Assembly: GCF_000313565.1 (NCBI RefSeq)
Contig: NZ_HE578929.1
Coordinates: forward strand, 69,275-133,274
Source: Dielma fastidiosa
GTDB lineage: Bacteria > Bacillota_I > Bacilli_A > Erysipelotrichales > Erysipelotrichaceae
Direction: 5' to 3'
DNA length: 64,000 nucleotides
Shown here: in pieces, positions 1 to 10,040 of the stretch
Layout: the number at the start of each line of letters is the position of its first letter
How positions within the stretch are numbered: the first letter of the stretch is position 1
Position numbers and translations under genes: made by a program
The notes under the pieces: generated by a model
Databases searched by the model: none
The model's input: the letters and a program-made list of their open reading frames with translations, nothing else
What the model was told of the DNA's origin: nothing

Positions 1-103
1 AGAAATATAAAGAGTCATTAAGGCAATTAAAAACCCAATCAGCTGAGTGCCAATTGGGATAAAAATTTTATTTATTTTATGTGTCTACTTGACAGGGTCC
101 AGA
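1..103. other. Left window edge, possible remnant of a membrane-protein gene
   Basis: No complete gene fits here. On the minus strand the frame from about position 84 down to 1 is open and encodes a hydrophobic stretch (KIFIPIGTQLIGFLIALM) that runs off the window. It follows a TAG and has no ATG, GTG or TTG start. It could be the start of a gene with an unusual initiation codon, a remnant, or chance. Confidence 0.2.
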
Positions 104-1558
104 TCAGCATGATGTCAGAAAGACATTGTTGCGGCGCAGCTTTTTTTCTTTTAAATACTTGGCGATCGCTTCATCGACCTGCGCACGTTCCACTACATCA
201 AAGAAAGGCGATATATTGATGATTTGCTTGCCGATAATTTCTAATGGCACTGTTGATATCACAAAGTCGATATTTTGTTTTGGCACGACATTGCTTGCCG
301 GGTCCATCACGTGCAGGCGCAGAATATCTTTATGGCGCTCTAAAAGCTTGTTTTGAATATGCTCGGCGATTCCCTGATAATGATTGGCAATCAAGAGGAT
401 ATCAATATATTGATCATTATCCATAGAATTCTCAATGATAAAACCAATATGAACACTTAAAAAGCCAATCTCATCATCAGGGATCGTTATATGAAAGGCT
501 TCCTCTAACTGTTTGGCAAGACTGACAGCCACATCATAAATAAAGGGGCATTTCTGTTTCATCGTGCTGTGTATTTGAGTGCTGACAAAATTATTGGAAT
601 TACTGCGTTTAATCAGATCAAAGATATGCAGTGAAAGGTTGTGAACCATACTGGCATAGTCAACCTCCAACATATATTTCTCAAAGGTAGTTGCGAGAAT
701 TGAACTGATCTTTGTTTCAAATTCAAAATCATAACTGTCATAAGGTGATTCACGGTTTGGGTGAACGACTTGTCCGCAGAATAGGCTGGTAATATAAGCT
801 ATATCACCTTCGGTAACTGTTTTATTAAAATGCTTTGTATAACGATGACAAACTTCAGAAGCTAATTTATATTCGATTGAATCAGTGTCTACATCTTTCA
901 GCTTCGGTGTATGAATGTCTTGACTGATGCGGTATAAGCCGATAATTAAATTTAATGAAAGACTTGATGAATAGGCATCCTGGATATAATAACCATTTGC
1001 TTCGACACTGCTTAATACAATAGTATAAAGACTGCTGATATCCATATCATGAAAGTAATCTGCCAGATTATCGATATTCATCATTCGACTGGGGAAATCG
1101 GCATAGATCATTTTACGGATCATTAATCTTTTATTCAATTCAGTACCTTCAATTCTTACTGTATTATGCGCGTAAATTAATTGCAGATCATTTTCACAAA
1201 TGAGCTTATTAATTTCTTTCAGCTTATTGCGCAGCGACGAGGTGCTGACATAAAATTCATCAGCGAGCTCATCAACATCAATGGCCTGATTAGCATTGAG
1301 AAGCCGCCGTAGGATTTTTTGTCTCAGGTCGGTATCTTCTAAGGCCATCAGCTGCAGTGAAGATTCATCATCAATGATTTTATAACCGGCATTATCTGAA
1401 TCAACTAAGGCCATTCTTTTTAATTCTGCCATTTCACTTGTAAGTGTTCTTAATGAAATATTCATGTTTTCCGCAAGCAGCTTGCCGCTGGCTCGGCCAT
1501 GGCATTTCATTAGTAATTGAAGTATCTTTTTTTCCCGTTCACTTAATGTATTGCTCAT
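104..1558 (-). CDS. PRD-containing transcriptional regulator (BglG/MtlR type, no EIIA domain)
   Basis: Predicted sugar-responsive regulator of 484 residues. Residues 1-75 form a winged-helix HTH (ILQLLMKCHGRASGKLLAENM), followed by a second HTH near 95-120, two PTS-regulation domains with conserved His in the middle, and a C-terminal EIIB-like Rossmann segment (DQYIDILLIANHYQGIAEHI) near 400-475. Unlike the 635-residue regulator at 12 kb it has no C-terminal EIIA. The start is supported by AGAAGGTGAG just upstream of ATG. It diverges from the Lac/Cel-type PTS operon, so the likely job is control of that operon, with PRD phosphorylation by HPr or EIIB as the input (family knowledge). Whether it binds DNA or RNA cannot be told, but two HTHs favour a DNA-binding activator. 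Confidence 0.85.
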   Translation of the reverse strand: MSNTLSEREKKILQLLMKCHGRASGKLLAENMNISLRTLTSEMAELKRMALVDSDNAGYKIIDDESSLQLMALEDTDLRQKILRRLLNANQAIDVDELADEFYVSTSSLRNKLKEINKLICENDLQLIYAHNTVRIEGTELNKRLMIRKMIYADFPSRMMNIDNLADYFHDMDISSLYTIVLSSVEANGYYIQDAYSSSLSLNLIIGLYRISQDIHTPKLKDVDTDSIEYKLASEVCHRYTKHFNKTVTEGDIAYITSLFCGQVVHPNRESPYDSYDFEFETKISSILATTFEKYMLEVDYASMVHNLSLHIFDLIKRSNSNNFVSTQIHSTMKQKCPFIYDVAVSLAKQLEEAFHITIPDDEIGFLSVHIGFIIENSMDNDQYIDILLIANHYQGIAEHIQNKLLERHKDILRLHVMDPASNVVPKQNIDFVISTVPLEIIGKQIINISPFFDVVERAQVDEAIAKYLKEKKLRRNNVFLTSC

Positions 1559-1620
1559 GATGCACTCACCTTCTTCTTATTTATTTTAACTAATAAGAGC
1601 ATAATTAAACAAACAAACAT

Positions 1621-1648
1621 TTGCAAGGGGGTACGCAATTGTTAATTT
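1621..1648 (+). promoter_or_regulatory. Candidate promoter of the Lac/Cel-type PTS operon
   Basis: TTGCAA at 1621-1626, a 16-bp spacer and TAATTT at 1643-1648 make a plausible sigma-A promoter. The spacer carries an imperfect inverted repeat (TTGC...GCAA, 1621-1638), a possible site for the divergent PRD regulator. The operator role is inference. Confidence 0.4.
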
Positions 1649-1704
1649 GTATCGCAAAGCAGTGCATCGTAGAATGAAGGCGTGGAAGGAAGTGGCAGCA
1701 AATC

Positions 1705-3419
<1,715 letters not shown>

Positions 3420-3429
3420 GGAGGATAAT

Positions 3430-4734
3430 ATGAAGAAATTATCAGAAATGCTGGAAAAGAAATTATTGCCGATGGCAAATAAATTTTCTAAGCAGCGGCA
3501 TTTAAGAGCAATCTCAAATTCATTTTTAAGCATTGTTCCTTTTTTAACCATCGGATCTTTAGCACTGGTGTTAATTTCACCGCCGGTTGATTATACAACA
3601 TTAGAGCCTGGTTTTATGTATAGCTTTTTTCAGGCATGGGCTGTATTTGCTGAACAGATAGCTACGCCGATTGGGTCTATCTATACGATATGTATGGAAT
3701 TTATGTCAATCTTTGTGGCTGCGGCTATCGGTTATTTCTTAGCACAGGAATATAAAATGAAGGGCTTTCTGCCGCCTGTTCTATCAACAGTTGCCTTTTT
3801 GATCTTGGCAGGTTTGGGCGCTGATGGCAGCAAGACCTTTGATTATTTTGGCGGTACCGGCTTGTTTACGGCAATTATCGGCAGCATTATAGCCATTGAA
3901 ATCCTGCATTTCTTATTTAAACGTAAAGTCGGTTATATTTCATTAGAAGGTCAGGGGGTACCGGAAGCATTAACGCAGGCCTTTGCCTTACTGATACCTA
4001 CGGCCATTACATTAATTGGTATTGGCTTGCTGCATTGGGGTATTGTCAGTCTTACCGGTGATACTTTACCGGCTTTGATGACGGTGCTGCTTTCACCGGT
4101 ATTGAGCGCGACAGATTCACTGCCTGGTGTCTTCCTATTAGCCTTTTTAGTTATGACATTCTGGTGGTTTGGTATTCATGATTCTTGTATTACCGGTCCG
4201 ATGACAGCTTTTTGGACCATCGCGCTGACGGCGAATATCGCTGCTTTCAACAGCGGTGCGGCAACTACGGCAGTTCCATATATTGTGACTGATCCATATT
4301 GGTTTATGTTCCTGATGATCGGCGGTTCCGGGGCGACCTTCGGTTTGTGCATCGTCTTGCTGACCTGTAAATCAAAACAGCTGAAAACAGTCGGCAAGCT
4401 CGGTATTGTGCCTGCTTTCTTCAATATTAATGAACCGGTTATTTTCGGTGTGCCGTTAATGCTGAATCCAATGATGTATATCCCTTTTGTCGGCGCCGTA
4501 TTGGTAAATTGTGTCATATCATATGGCGCGATGTATTTTGGTCTGGTGGGCAGAACGATTGCTCAGCCGGGATGGAATATGTTCTGTCCAATCGGGGGAC
4601 TGCTTTCAACGCTGGACATCAAGGCAATGCTGCTGATTGTGGGATTGATTGTATTAGATGCGCTTATTTACTTTCCGTTTATCAAAGTGTATGATAAACA
4701 AAAGTATGAAGAAGAAATGGCCAGCGTCAAATAG
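3430..4734 (+). CDS. PTS lactose/cellobiose-family EIIC permease
   Basis: Membrane permease of 434 residues with about ten hydrophobic segments. The conserved family stretch FFNINEPVIFGVPLMLNP (about residues 330-347) marks the substrate-binding region of the CelB/LacE IIC family. Here IIC and IIB are separate proteins, unlike LacE, which is an IICB fusion. The gene lies 11 bp after the GH1 gene behind GGGAGGA and is followed 14 bp later by EIIB. Sugar specificity cannot be read from the sequence; the GH1 signature suggests a beta-galactoside. Confidence 0.92.
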   Translation: MKKLSEMLEKKLLPMANKFSKQRHLRAISNSFLSIVPFLTIGSLALVLISPPVDYTTLEPGFMYSFFQAWAVFAEQIATPIGSIYTICMEFMSIFVAAAIGYFLAQEYKMKGFLPPVLSTVAFLILAGLGADGSKTFDYFGGTGLFTAIIGSIIAIEILHFLFKRKVGYISLEGQGVPEALTQAFALLIPTAITLIGIGLLHWGIVSLTGDTLPALMTVLLSPVLSATDSLPGVFLLAFLVMTFWWFGIHDSCITGPMTAFWTIALTANIAAFNSGAATTAVPYIVTDPYWFMFLMIGGSGATFGLCIVLLTCKSKQLKTVGKLGIVPAFFNINEPVIFGVPLMLNPMMYIPFVGAVLVNCVISYGAMYFGLVGRTIAQPGWNMFCPIGGLLSTLDIKAMLLIVGLIVLDALIYFPFIKVYDKQKYEEEMASVK

Positions 4735-4748
4735 AAGGAGAACGAGCG

Positions 4749-5054
4749 ATGAAAATATTATTAATGTGTTACGGCGGGTTAAGTACCGGCTTAATGAAAG
4801 TCAGACTGGAAGAAGAAGCAAAGAAGTATGGTGTTGAGGATATTGAAGTTGTCGCTACGGCGCTTGCGGAGGCTGAGAATGATTTCGGTGATTATGATGT
4901 TTATTTGTTAGGGCCGCAGGTGCGTTATGCCTATGATGACATTAAGGCGAAGCTGGCAGATCGTCTTGTGCTGACGATTTCAGCGTCTGACTTTGGTTTA
5001 ATGCGGGCGGATAATGTATGGCAGGAAATTGTCAAAGGATTGGATAGAACATAG
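4749..5054 (+). CDS. PTS lactose/cellobiose-family EIIB
   Basis: A 101-residue cytosolic phosphocarrier. The active-site Cys7 lies in the P-loop-like motif MCYGGLSTG; the family usually has CxxGMST here, so Leu replaces Met. A second family motif, DVYLLGPQVRY, is near residues 50-60. It receives phosphate from EIIA at 1705 and phosphorylates sugar bound to EIIC. It is the last gene of the operon. Confidence 0.9.
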   Translation: MKILLMCYGGLSTGLMKVRLEEEAKKYGVEDIEVVATALAEAENDFGDYDVYLLGPQVRYAYDDIKAKLADRLVLTISASDFGLMRADNVWQEIVKGLDRT

Positions 5055-5080
5055 GGATCAGCAATGCTGATTCCTATTTC
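5055..5080 (+). terminator. Weak hairpin at the end of the PTS operon
   Basis: An imperfect stem (GGATCAGC pairing with GCTGATTCC, one bulge) immediately follows the EIIB stop, then TATTTCTT. The U-tract is interrupted, so partial termination is more likely than full. Confidence 0.35.
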
Positions 5081-5095
5081 TTAGGCTGGCTGAAA

Positions 5096-5515
5096 ATGAA
5101 ATTAATAGCCCTGCTGATTATTCTCGTTTCCGGGGTGCTGTATCAGATCTGCTCAAAATCCATTCCTTCTGATGTGAATCCGTTCATCCCTTTATTGTGT
5201 ACTTATGCTGTCGCTTTTCTCTGTGCTTTACTGCTTGCTGCGGCTAGCGGTGGCTTGGCTCAGATCGGTACTGAGTTAAAGAAAGTAAATCGCTTCAGCT
5301 TTTTACTTGGAGCTGTGATCTGCTTTTATGAATTAGGCTTTCTGCTTGCTTACCGTCATGGTTTCAGCTTGACAACTTTACCGCCTCTGGCCAATATTCT
5401 AGTTATTGTAGCCGTCTGCGGTATCGGGTTACTATTTTATGGTGAATCAATGCCGCCTCTGCATCTTGCCGGTTTGGGCTTGGCGGTTGTAGGTGTCATA
5501 CTGACCATTGTTTAA
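5096..5515 (+). CDS. Small EamA/DMT-type membrane protein
   Basis: A 139-residue protein with four or five hydrophobic helices. It looks like one EamA half, ending GLGLAVVGVILTIV, the usual final helix of the drug/metabolite-transporter fold. Half-size members normally work as dimers like EmrE. The ribosome-binding site is weak and the gene follows a leaky-looking hairpin after the PTS operon, so it may be read through from there. The substrate is unknown. Confidence 0.7.
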   Translation: MKLIALLIILVSGVLYQICSKSIPSDVNPFIPLLCTYAVAFLCALLLAAASGGLAQIGTELKKVNRFSFLLGAVICFYELGFLLAYRHGFSLTTLPPLANILVIVAVCGIGLLFYGESMPPLHLAGLGLAVVGVILTIV

Positions 5516-5567
5516 TCATTAATTAAGAGATAAGCAAAAACTTCACAAAGATTTCAGATAAAGTCAA

Positions 5568-5595
5568 TTGACTTTTATTTTCAGTATGTTATTCT
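5568..5595 (+). promoter_or_regulatory. Promoter of the HD-domain gene
   Basis: TTGACT at 5568-5573, a 16-bp spacer and TATTCT at 5590-5595, about 20 bp upstream of the predicted TTG start. Confidence 0.6.
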
Positions 5596-5615
5596 AGTAA
5601 ATAGAGGTGAAGAGA

Positions 5616-6164
5616 TTGGAAAAAGCGATTTATTCTAGATTAGACTTGAATGACATTACAAATCCAAAAATCAGGGAGTTTAATGAAATATTAAGTGACC
5701 TGCTTACAATGAATGAAGTACAGCAGCTTGATGAGTTTTCCCAGCATTTAAATACAACACGACTCCAGCATTCTTTGAATGTTGCTTATTATACGTTTCT
5801 GATTTGCCGTAAGTTTAACTGGCATACGAAAGAGGCTACAAGGGCGGCTTTGCTGCATGATCTGTTTCACTATGATTGGCGTGAAAAGACACATGAAGGC
5901 TGGCATCCGGCTCTGCATCCGCGGGTAGCGCTTGAAAACGCGCGTAAAATCGCTGATGTAACACCTTTGATGGCTGACTGCATCGTTAAGCATATGTGGC
6001 CGATGACTTTAAAAGCGCCTCGCTATAAAGAGGGCTGGGTAATTACCGGCATGGATAAGTATTGCGCGACATTAGAATGCATTCATCAATCTTCATCGAT
6101 TGTAAGAAAGTCAGCAGCTGTAATGTATCTCGCTTCTTTTATATCTTTTATACATTTAGGATAA
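5616..6164 (+). CDS. HD-domain phosphohydrolase
   Basis: Probable metal-dependent phosphohydrolase of the HD superfamily, 182 residues from the TTG start. The metal ligands are visible as TRLQHSLNVAYY, then ALLHDLFHYDW (the HD pair), His residues in EGWHPALHPRVAL and a late Asp in GMDKYCATLE. A GTG at 5607 is in frame, but AGAGGTGA overlaps it and is well placed for TTG at 5616, so I chose the latter. The gene is single, with its own promoter and a strong terminator. The substrate (nucleotide or other phosphoester) is not identifiable. Confidence 0.8.
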   Translation: MEKAIYSRLDLNDITNPKIREFNEILSDLLTMNEVQQLDEFSQHLNTTRLQHSLNVAYYTFLICRKFNWHTKEATRAALLHDLFHYDWREKTHEGWHPALHPRVALENARKIADVTPLMADCIVKHMWPMTLKAPRYKEGWVITGMDKYCATLECIHQSSSIVRKSAAVMYLASFISFIHLG

Positions 6165-6187
6165 ACCGATCTCAGATCGGTTTTTTA
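6164..6187 (+). terminator. Rho-independent terminator after the HD gene
   Basis: AACCGATCT pairs with AGATCGGTT around a 1-base centre, followed by a run of T. The stem overlaps the stop codon. Confidence 0.8.
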
Positions 6188-6213
6188 TATGAAAAAGCTG
6201 GCGGCGGCCAGCT

Positions 6214-6777
6214 TTAATTAATAAATAGGGGCAGTTGACTGGTTTTTGCCAGCTGTGCCATTTCCAAGTAAAGATTTAATGCCTCCAGGGCCATTTTACT
6301 TACTTGATTCACGGTTGTTTCATCCTTAAATGCACTGCGTTTCAGACGCAGGCATTGATCAATCAATTCATCAAGACTGCCAAAAAGCATCACTTCTTCA
6401 TTCATATCAGCAAATTCAAAATTATAAGGGAAATTACCGGGCAGGAAGATATCAACACTGCGCAGCAGCTGCTTATATTTTGAATCATTGCTGTTGGCCG
6501 CCTTACTATAAATCTTATCCTCATCCCATACGCTCTTTAATTTAGCGGGCAGCGGTTTCTTCGCTTCCGTATAAGCGGCGCAAAGGGCGAGGGCAGCCAG
6601 ACATTCCTCATCGATTTCTTTGACGGCAAAGGCTGAACTATCTTCCTGCCAGCCGTCAATCATGATTTCATTTTCTTTTAAGACGTCAATCAGGGCAGCC
6701 TGCCAAGTTTGCGTATCTTTTAATTCTGCGCCTTCATAACAGTGGGCAAAGCTGGATACGGTTAATTCTATTTTCAT
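6214..6777 (-). CDS. Uncharacterised protein co-transcribed with peroxiredoxin
   Basis: A 187-residue soluble protein that I do not recognise. It is mostly alpha-helical by composition, with an N-terminal segment MKIELTVSSFAHCYEGAELK and Leu-rich helices in the C-terminal half (SLDELIDQCLRLKRSAF). There is no signal peptide, membrane helix or metal motif. Its start overlaps the stop of the bcp-like gene by 4 bp, so it is translated from the same message. That suggests, but does not show, a role connected with peroxide stress. Confidence 0.65.
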   Translation of the reverse strand: MKIELTVSSFAHCYEGAELKDTQTWQAALIDVLKENEIMIDGWQEDSSAFAVKEIDEECLAALALCAAYTEAKKPLPAKLKSVWDEDKIYSKAANSNDSKYKQLLRSVDIFLPGNFPYNFEFADMNEEVMLFGSLDELIDQCLRLKRSAFKDETTVNQVSKMALEALNLYLEMAQLAKTSQLPLFIN

Positions 6778-7232
6778 ACATTCAGTACCGCCGCAACTTC
6801 AAGCGGATTTTTTTCTGGATTGACCTTTTCCATCGCATGCAGAATCTTGCCTTCTTCATCGATGATGTAAGTAGAACGGACAATGCCCATATATTCATGA
6901 CCCGCTAGCTTCTTCTTTTTCCATACCTCATATTCCTGAAGTATATTTGTCTGCGGATCACTTAGAAGGGTAAAGGGCAGCTCATACTTCTCTATGAATT
7001 TCTTATGTGAGGCAGCGGAATCTTTGCTGATTCCAATCACTTCAATATCCTTGCTGCGGAAAGCCTCATACATACTTTTAAACGCGCAGGCCTGCTTGGT
7101 GCAGCCAGGTGTATTATCTTTAGGGTAGAAATAGAGAACGACCTTTTTGCCTAGAAAATCACTGAGATGAACAATGTTGCCATGCTGATCAGCGAGTGCA
7201 AAATCAGGTGCTTTTGTATTGATTTGTAACAT
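6774..7232 (-). CDS. bcp: Thioredoxin-dependent thiol peroxidase, Bcp/PrxQ type
   Basis: A cytosolic peroxiredoxin of 152 residues that reduces hydrogen peroxide and organic hydroperoxides. The peroxidatic Cys lies in DNTPGCTKQACAF with a second Cys five residues later, the PrxQ arrangement that forms an intramolecular disulfide. The start ATG at 7232 is preceded by an AGGAGG-type site. It is the first gene of a two-gene minus-strand operon. Confidence 0.93.
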   Translation of the reverse strand: MLQINTKAPDFALADQHGNIVHLSDFLGKKVVLYFYPKDNTPGCTKQACAFKSMYEAFRSKDIEVIGISKDSAASHKKFIEKYELPFTLLSDPQTNILQEYEVWKKKKLAGHEYMGIVRSTYIIDEEGKILHAMEKVNPEKNPLEVAAVLNV

Positions 7233-7348
7233 AATGTACCTCCTATGGTAGCTATTATACCATGACTTAAAGGTTTAAACCAAGACAACGCTTAAAAACC
7301 ATCCGCAAAGAAAATGCCGGCTAAGAACAATTTTTTGTAATGTTTATC

Positions 7349-7377
7349 TTGCAAGCTAAAATGCTTTATGGTATTAT
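7349..7377 (+). promoter_or_regulatory. Promoter of the tRNA-Ile gene
   Basis: TTGCAA at 7349-7354, a 17-bp spacer and TATTAT at 7372-7377, about 19 bp before the tRNA. Confidence 0.65.
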
Positions 7378-7395
7378 ATATGGGCACTAACAAGT

Positions 7396-7472
<77 letters not shown>

Positions 7473-7483
7473 GATTAATGATT

Positions 7484-7511
7484 ACCGGAGACAAATGTTT
7501 CCGGTTTTTTT
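7484..7511 (+). terminator. Terminator of tRNA-Ile
   Basis: ACCGGA and TCCGGT form a stem around a 10-base loop, followed by TTTTTT. Confidence 0.75.
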
Positions 7512-7530
7512 AATATATATATGAAAGTTA

Positions 7531-8100
7531 TCAGCAGTTTGGCTGCCATGGCTTAAAAGGCTGATAGGACAGTTCAAATTGCGCCAGCAGCTTACCGATC
7601 AGATGATCCTCCATTTCTTTGATTGTTGTGGGTTTTTGATAATACGTCAGTATCATCGGCATAATGGTTATGTTTGAGAATCTGGATAGTTTAAGCAGAT
7701 TTTCTAAATGAATCGCACTGAGAGGATTTTCACGTACAGCCAAGATAAGCTGCCGATGCTCTTTAATCATTACATCGGCACAGCGCAATAATAAATTATC
7801 TGAATAACCATTGGCGATTCCGGCAGCGGTTTTCATCGAGCAGGGGATAATAATCATGCCTGCACTTGGATAGGTACCGCTGGCAATCGCTGCCCCTATG
7901 TTTTTCACATCTTCGTAATGATCGGCCTTAGATAGTAAGCTTTCAAAGCTGATTGATGTTTCAAGCATCAATGTTTGCTTGGCACTTTCACTGACGGTCA
8001 GAATTGTTTCAACCTCAGGATTCATTTTTAATGCTTCCAGCAGATGAACTGCCAGCGGCAGTCCGCTAGCACCGCTGATGCCAACTATGATGCGTTTCAT
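7531..8100 (-). CDS. UbiX-type flavin prenyltransferase
   Basis: A 189-residue flavoprotein that attaches a dimethylallyl group to reduced FMN, making the prenyl-FMN cofactor used by UbiD enzymes. The N-terminal FMN-binding motif VGISGASGLPLAVHLLEAL and the central stretch MIIIPCSMKTAAGIANGYSD are typical, as is AVRENPLSAIHLENLLKLS. The start overlaps the UbiD stop by 4 bp on the minus strand. The direct pairing with a UbiD-family decarboxylase and an LpdD-like protein points to aromatic-acid decarboxylation rather than ubiquinone synthesis, which an organism of this type would not be expected to make. Confidence 0.92.
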   Translation of the reverse strand: MKRIIVGISGASGLPLAVHLLEALKMNPEVETILTVSESAKQTLMLETSISFESLLSKADHYEDVKNIGAAIASGTYPSAGMIIIPCSMKTAAGIANGYSDNLLLRCADVMIKEHRQLILAVRENPLSAIHLENLLKLSRFSNITIMPMILTYYQKPTTIKEMEDHLIGKLLAQFELSYQPFKPWQPNC

Positions 8101-9572
8101 TGATCGTCCTCCTTAAACCAGTGACGCGGATCTACATCTTGAAATTTTGCTCTTTCAAAGCGCTGCTTCTGATTAAATGGAACGGTGCAGTCAAAAATGG
8201 CTTTGCATGCATTGCCGTGTTCTTTAAGCAATGGATTATAGACAGGATCATTGGAAGGATCAAGCGGATGGCATTGAATGCCAGGTAAAAGAATCAAATC
8301 ACGGTCAGCCTGAAAGCGGGTGGTCATGGCCCATAGGACATCATTCATATCAAAACAGTCAACATCTTCATCAACAAGGAAGACATGTTTTAATTCCGCG
8401 AATGCACTGAATGCCAGTAAGGCTGCTTGTCTGTGACGGCCCTCGTCAGAAGCGACTGACTTTTGGAACTGTAAAACAGCAATATATTTTCCGCCGCCGC
8501 TGGACGCGCAGTAAACATTTTTCAGTTTGCCGGGCATGGCTTTATCAACCATTTGCAGAATACTGGCTTCGGTTGGAATACCGGCCATTGAAACGTGTTC
8601 TTCGCTAGGCCCGATACATGTCTGCATAATGGGATTTTTACGGGTGGTAACCGCTTTTACTTTAATAACAGGCAATGAAGGATTGGCAGGACCGCAATAA
8701 CCGGGGAATTCCGGCATTGCCTTACCAGAGTTGCTATTTATATCCTCACGCATTCTAACTTTGGGCAGAATTTCACCTTCAATGACATATTCAGCATTGG
8801 CAATTGCTTTTTCATTAATTGTCAGACATTGGACTAATTCAACAGGCTTATTGCGGATCGCGCCTGCAATCTGCAGCTCATCATAACCAATAGGGGTGGT
8901 AGGCGGTTCAAAGCATGCCGTCACTTCGATGGCTGGATCAACACCGATACTGATTGATATCGGCAGCGGCTGCCCCTTTGCCTCAGCAAGCTCATGGAAA
9001 GCACCGATATGCCGTGCTCCCGGCTGCAGAAAAATGGTCATTTCATCTTTTGACTGAATACAGAGACGATGAATCGAAACATCTGATTCACCAGTGATTG
9101 GATTAGAGGCATAAGCCATTCCGAGGGTAATATAAGGCCCGGCATCTTCGATGCTGTTGGTGGATGCCGGAATCAGTTTCCGTAAATCAAAGTCATGTTC
9201 ATCCGCTCGGTACACAAGTGTTTGACATAAGGCTTCCGCCTGTGGAATAGTAATCGGTCTAACCGGCCTTTCAACGGCATTCTTTAATAAAAAGCCAAGC
9301 TTTTCGGGCTGACAGTTTAATAAATAGCCTACTCTTTTCCGGCTTGCTAAAAGGCCTATTGCAATACGTGCCTCAGGGTATCCTTTAATTCTATTAAAAA
9401 CAGCTGCCGGACCTTCCTTAGTTGGCCGCATGACTGTACCGCCGGCACCTATTTTCCGATATAAGCCAGCCAATTCATTCATTGGATCGATTTCTATATC
9501 AGTCTCAATGAATTGATTTTCCATGGTTTTTAATAAGTCCAAAGCTGATCGCAGATCGTTAATTTGATTCAT
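8097..9572 (-). CDS. UbiD-family (prenyl-FMN dependent) decarboxylase
   Basis: A 491-residue member of the UbiD family, which reversibly decarboxylates aromatic or alpha,beta-unsaturated acids. Family landmarks are the central GKAMPEFPGYCGPANPSLPV stretch, the metal and prenyl-FMN binding Glu/Asn/Arg region near residues 165-240, and the C-terminal VFLVDEDVDCFDMNDVLWAM motif. Together with UbiX and the small LpdD-like partner it resembles the non-oxidative hydroxybenzoate, vanillate or gallate decarboxylase sets of Bacillus and Lactobacillus (bsd/lpd). The exact substrate cannot be deduced. Confidence 0.9.
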   Translation of the reverse strand: MNQINDLRSALDLLKTMENQFIETDIEIDPMNELAGLYRKIGAGGTVMRPTKEGPAAVFNRIKGYPEARIAIGLLASRKRVGYLLNCQPEKLGFLLKNAVERPVRPITIPQAEALCQTLVYRADEHDFDLRKLIPASTNSIEDAGPYITLGMAYASNPITGESDVSIHRLCIQSKDEMTIFLQPGARHIGAFHELAEAKGQPLPISISIGVDPAIEVTACFEPPTTPIGYDELQIAGAIRNKPVELVQCLTINEKAIANAEYVIEGEILPKVRMREDINSNSGKAMPEFPGYCGPANPSLPVIKVKAVTTRKNPIMQTCIGPSEEHVSMAGIPTEASILQMVDKAMPGKLKNVYCASSGGGKYIAVLQFQKSVASDEGRHRQAALLAFSAFAELKHVFLVDEDVDCFDMNDVLWAMTTRFQADRDLILLPGIQCHPLDPSNDPVYNPLLKEHGNACKAIFDCTVPFNQKQRFERAKFQDVDPRHWFKEDDQ

Positions 9573-9584
9573 AATTCCTCCTTT

Positions 9585-9950
9585 TTAGCTGACACTTAGG
9601 TCTGTCAAAACTTGGTTTAATAATTCATCAGCAAGCTTTTGGATTTCTTCCAGCTGCTGACTGGTCGCCTGTTCGATATGAATGCCGCAGCTGCAGACAC
9701 AGCGGCATCCCAATTGTGCGGCTGCCGTACTGGCATAATGCTCTGCAAGTACACCGTCCTTATGACCTGTAACATTGAGTATGCTGGCAGTAGCGCTCAG
9801 CTTGCCGCCGTTTAGGCTCAAGCGGGGAATGGCTAATGCAGTGCTGCCTAAATGAGCTTCACCGCCGGTTAAAATTAGTGAAAGGTCTTTTCCCATTTTA
9901 ACGGCAATACATTCCAGTTTTATACCATTTTTTTCATTGAACCATTTCAT
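9585..9950 (-). CDS. LpdD/BsdD-like small subunit of the aromatic decarboxylase
   Basis: A 121-residue protein resembling the LpdD-like family found with UbiD-type decarboxylases. It is rich in small residues (GGEAHLGSTALAIPRLSLNG) and has a Cys cluster CRCVCSCGIHIE. The frame extends upstream to 10022, but AGGAGGAAT sits at the right distance from ATG at 9950, and the upstream part has no such site, so I start at 9950. Its role is not clear in the literature known to me; a chaperone or cofactor-maturation role has been proposed for the family. It is first in the UbiD/UbiX operon. Confidence 0.75.
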   Translation of the reverse strand: MKWFNEKNGIKLECIAVKMGKDLSLILTGGEAHLGSTALAIPRLSLNGGKLSATASILNVTGHKDGVLAEHYASTAAAQLGCRCVCSCGIHIEQATSQQLEEIQKLADELLNQVLTDLSVS

Positions 9951-10040
9951 ATATTCCTCCTGATTCAATCGTATCAAAAAACATGCACGAATCAATTTGA
10001 TTTTTGGTATAATATATTCCATAAAGGAATAGGTGAGCGT
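9951..10040. promoter_or_regulatory. Divergent promoter region between LysR and decarboxylase operons
   Basis: TATAAT at 10008-10013 faces the LysR gene. On the other strand TTGATT and TACGAT with a 16-bp spacer face the decarboxylase operon. Two ATCA/TGAT dyads (9961-9976 and 9991-10001) lie between them and are candidate LysR sites, which typically are T-N11-A dyads in the shared promoter. Operator assignment is inference. Confidence 0.45.
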
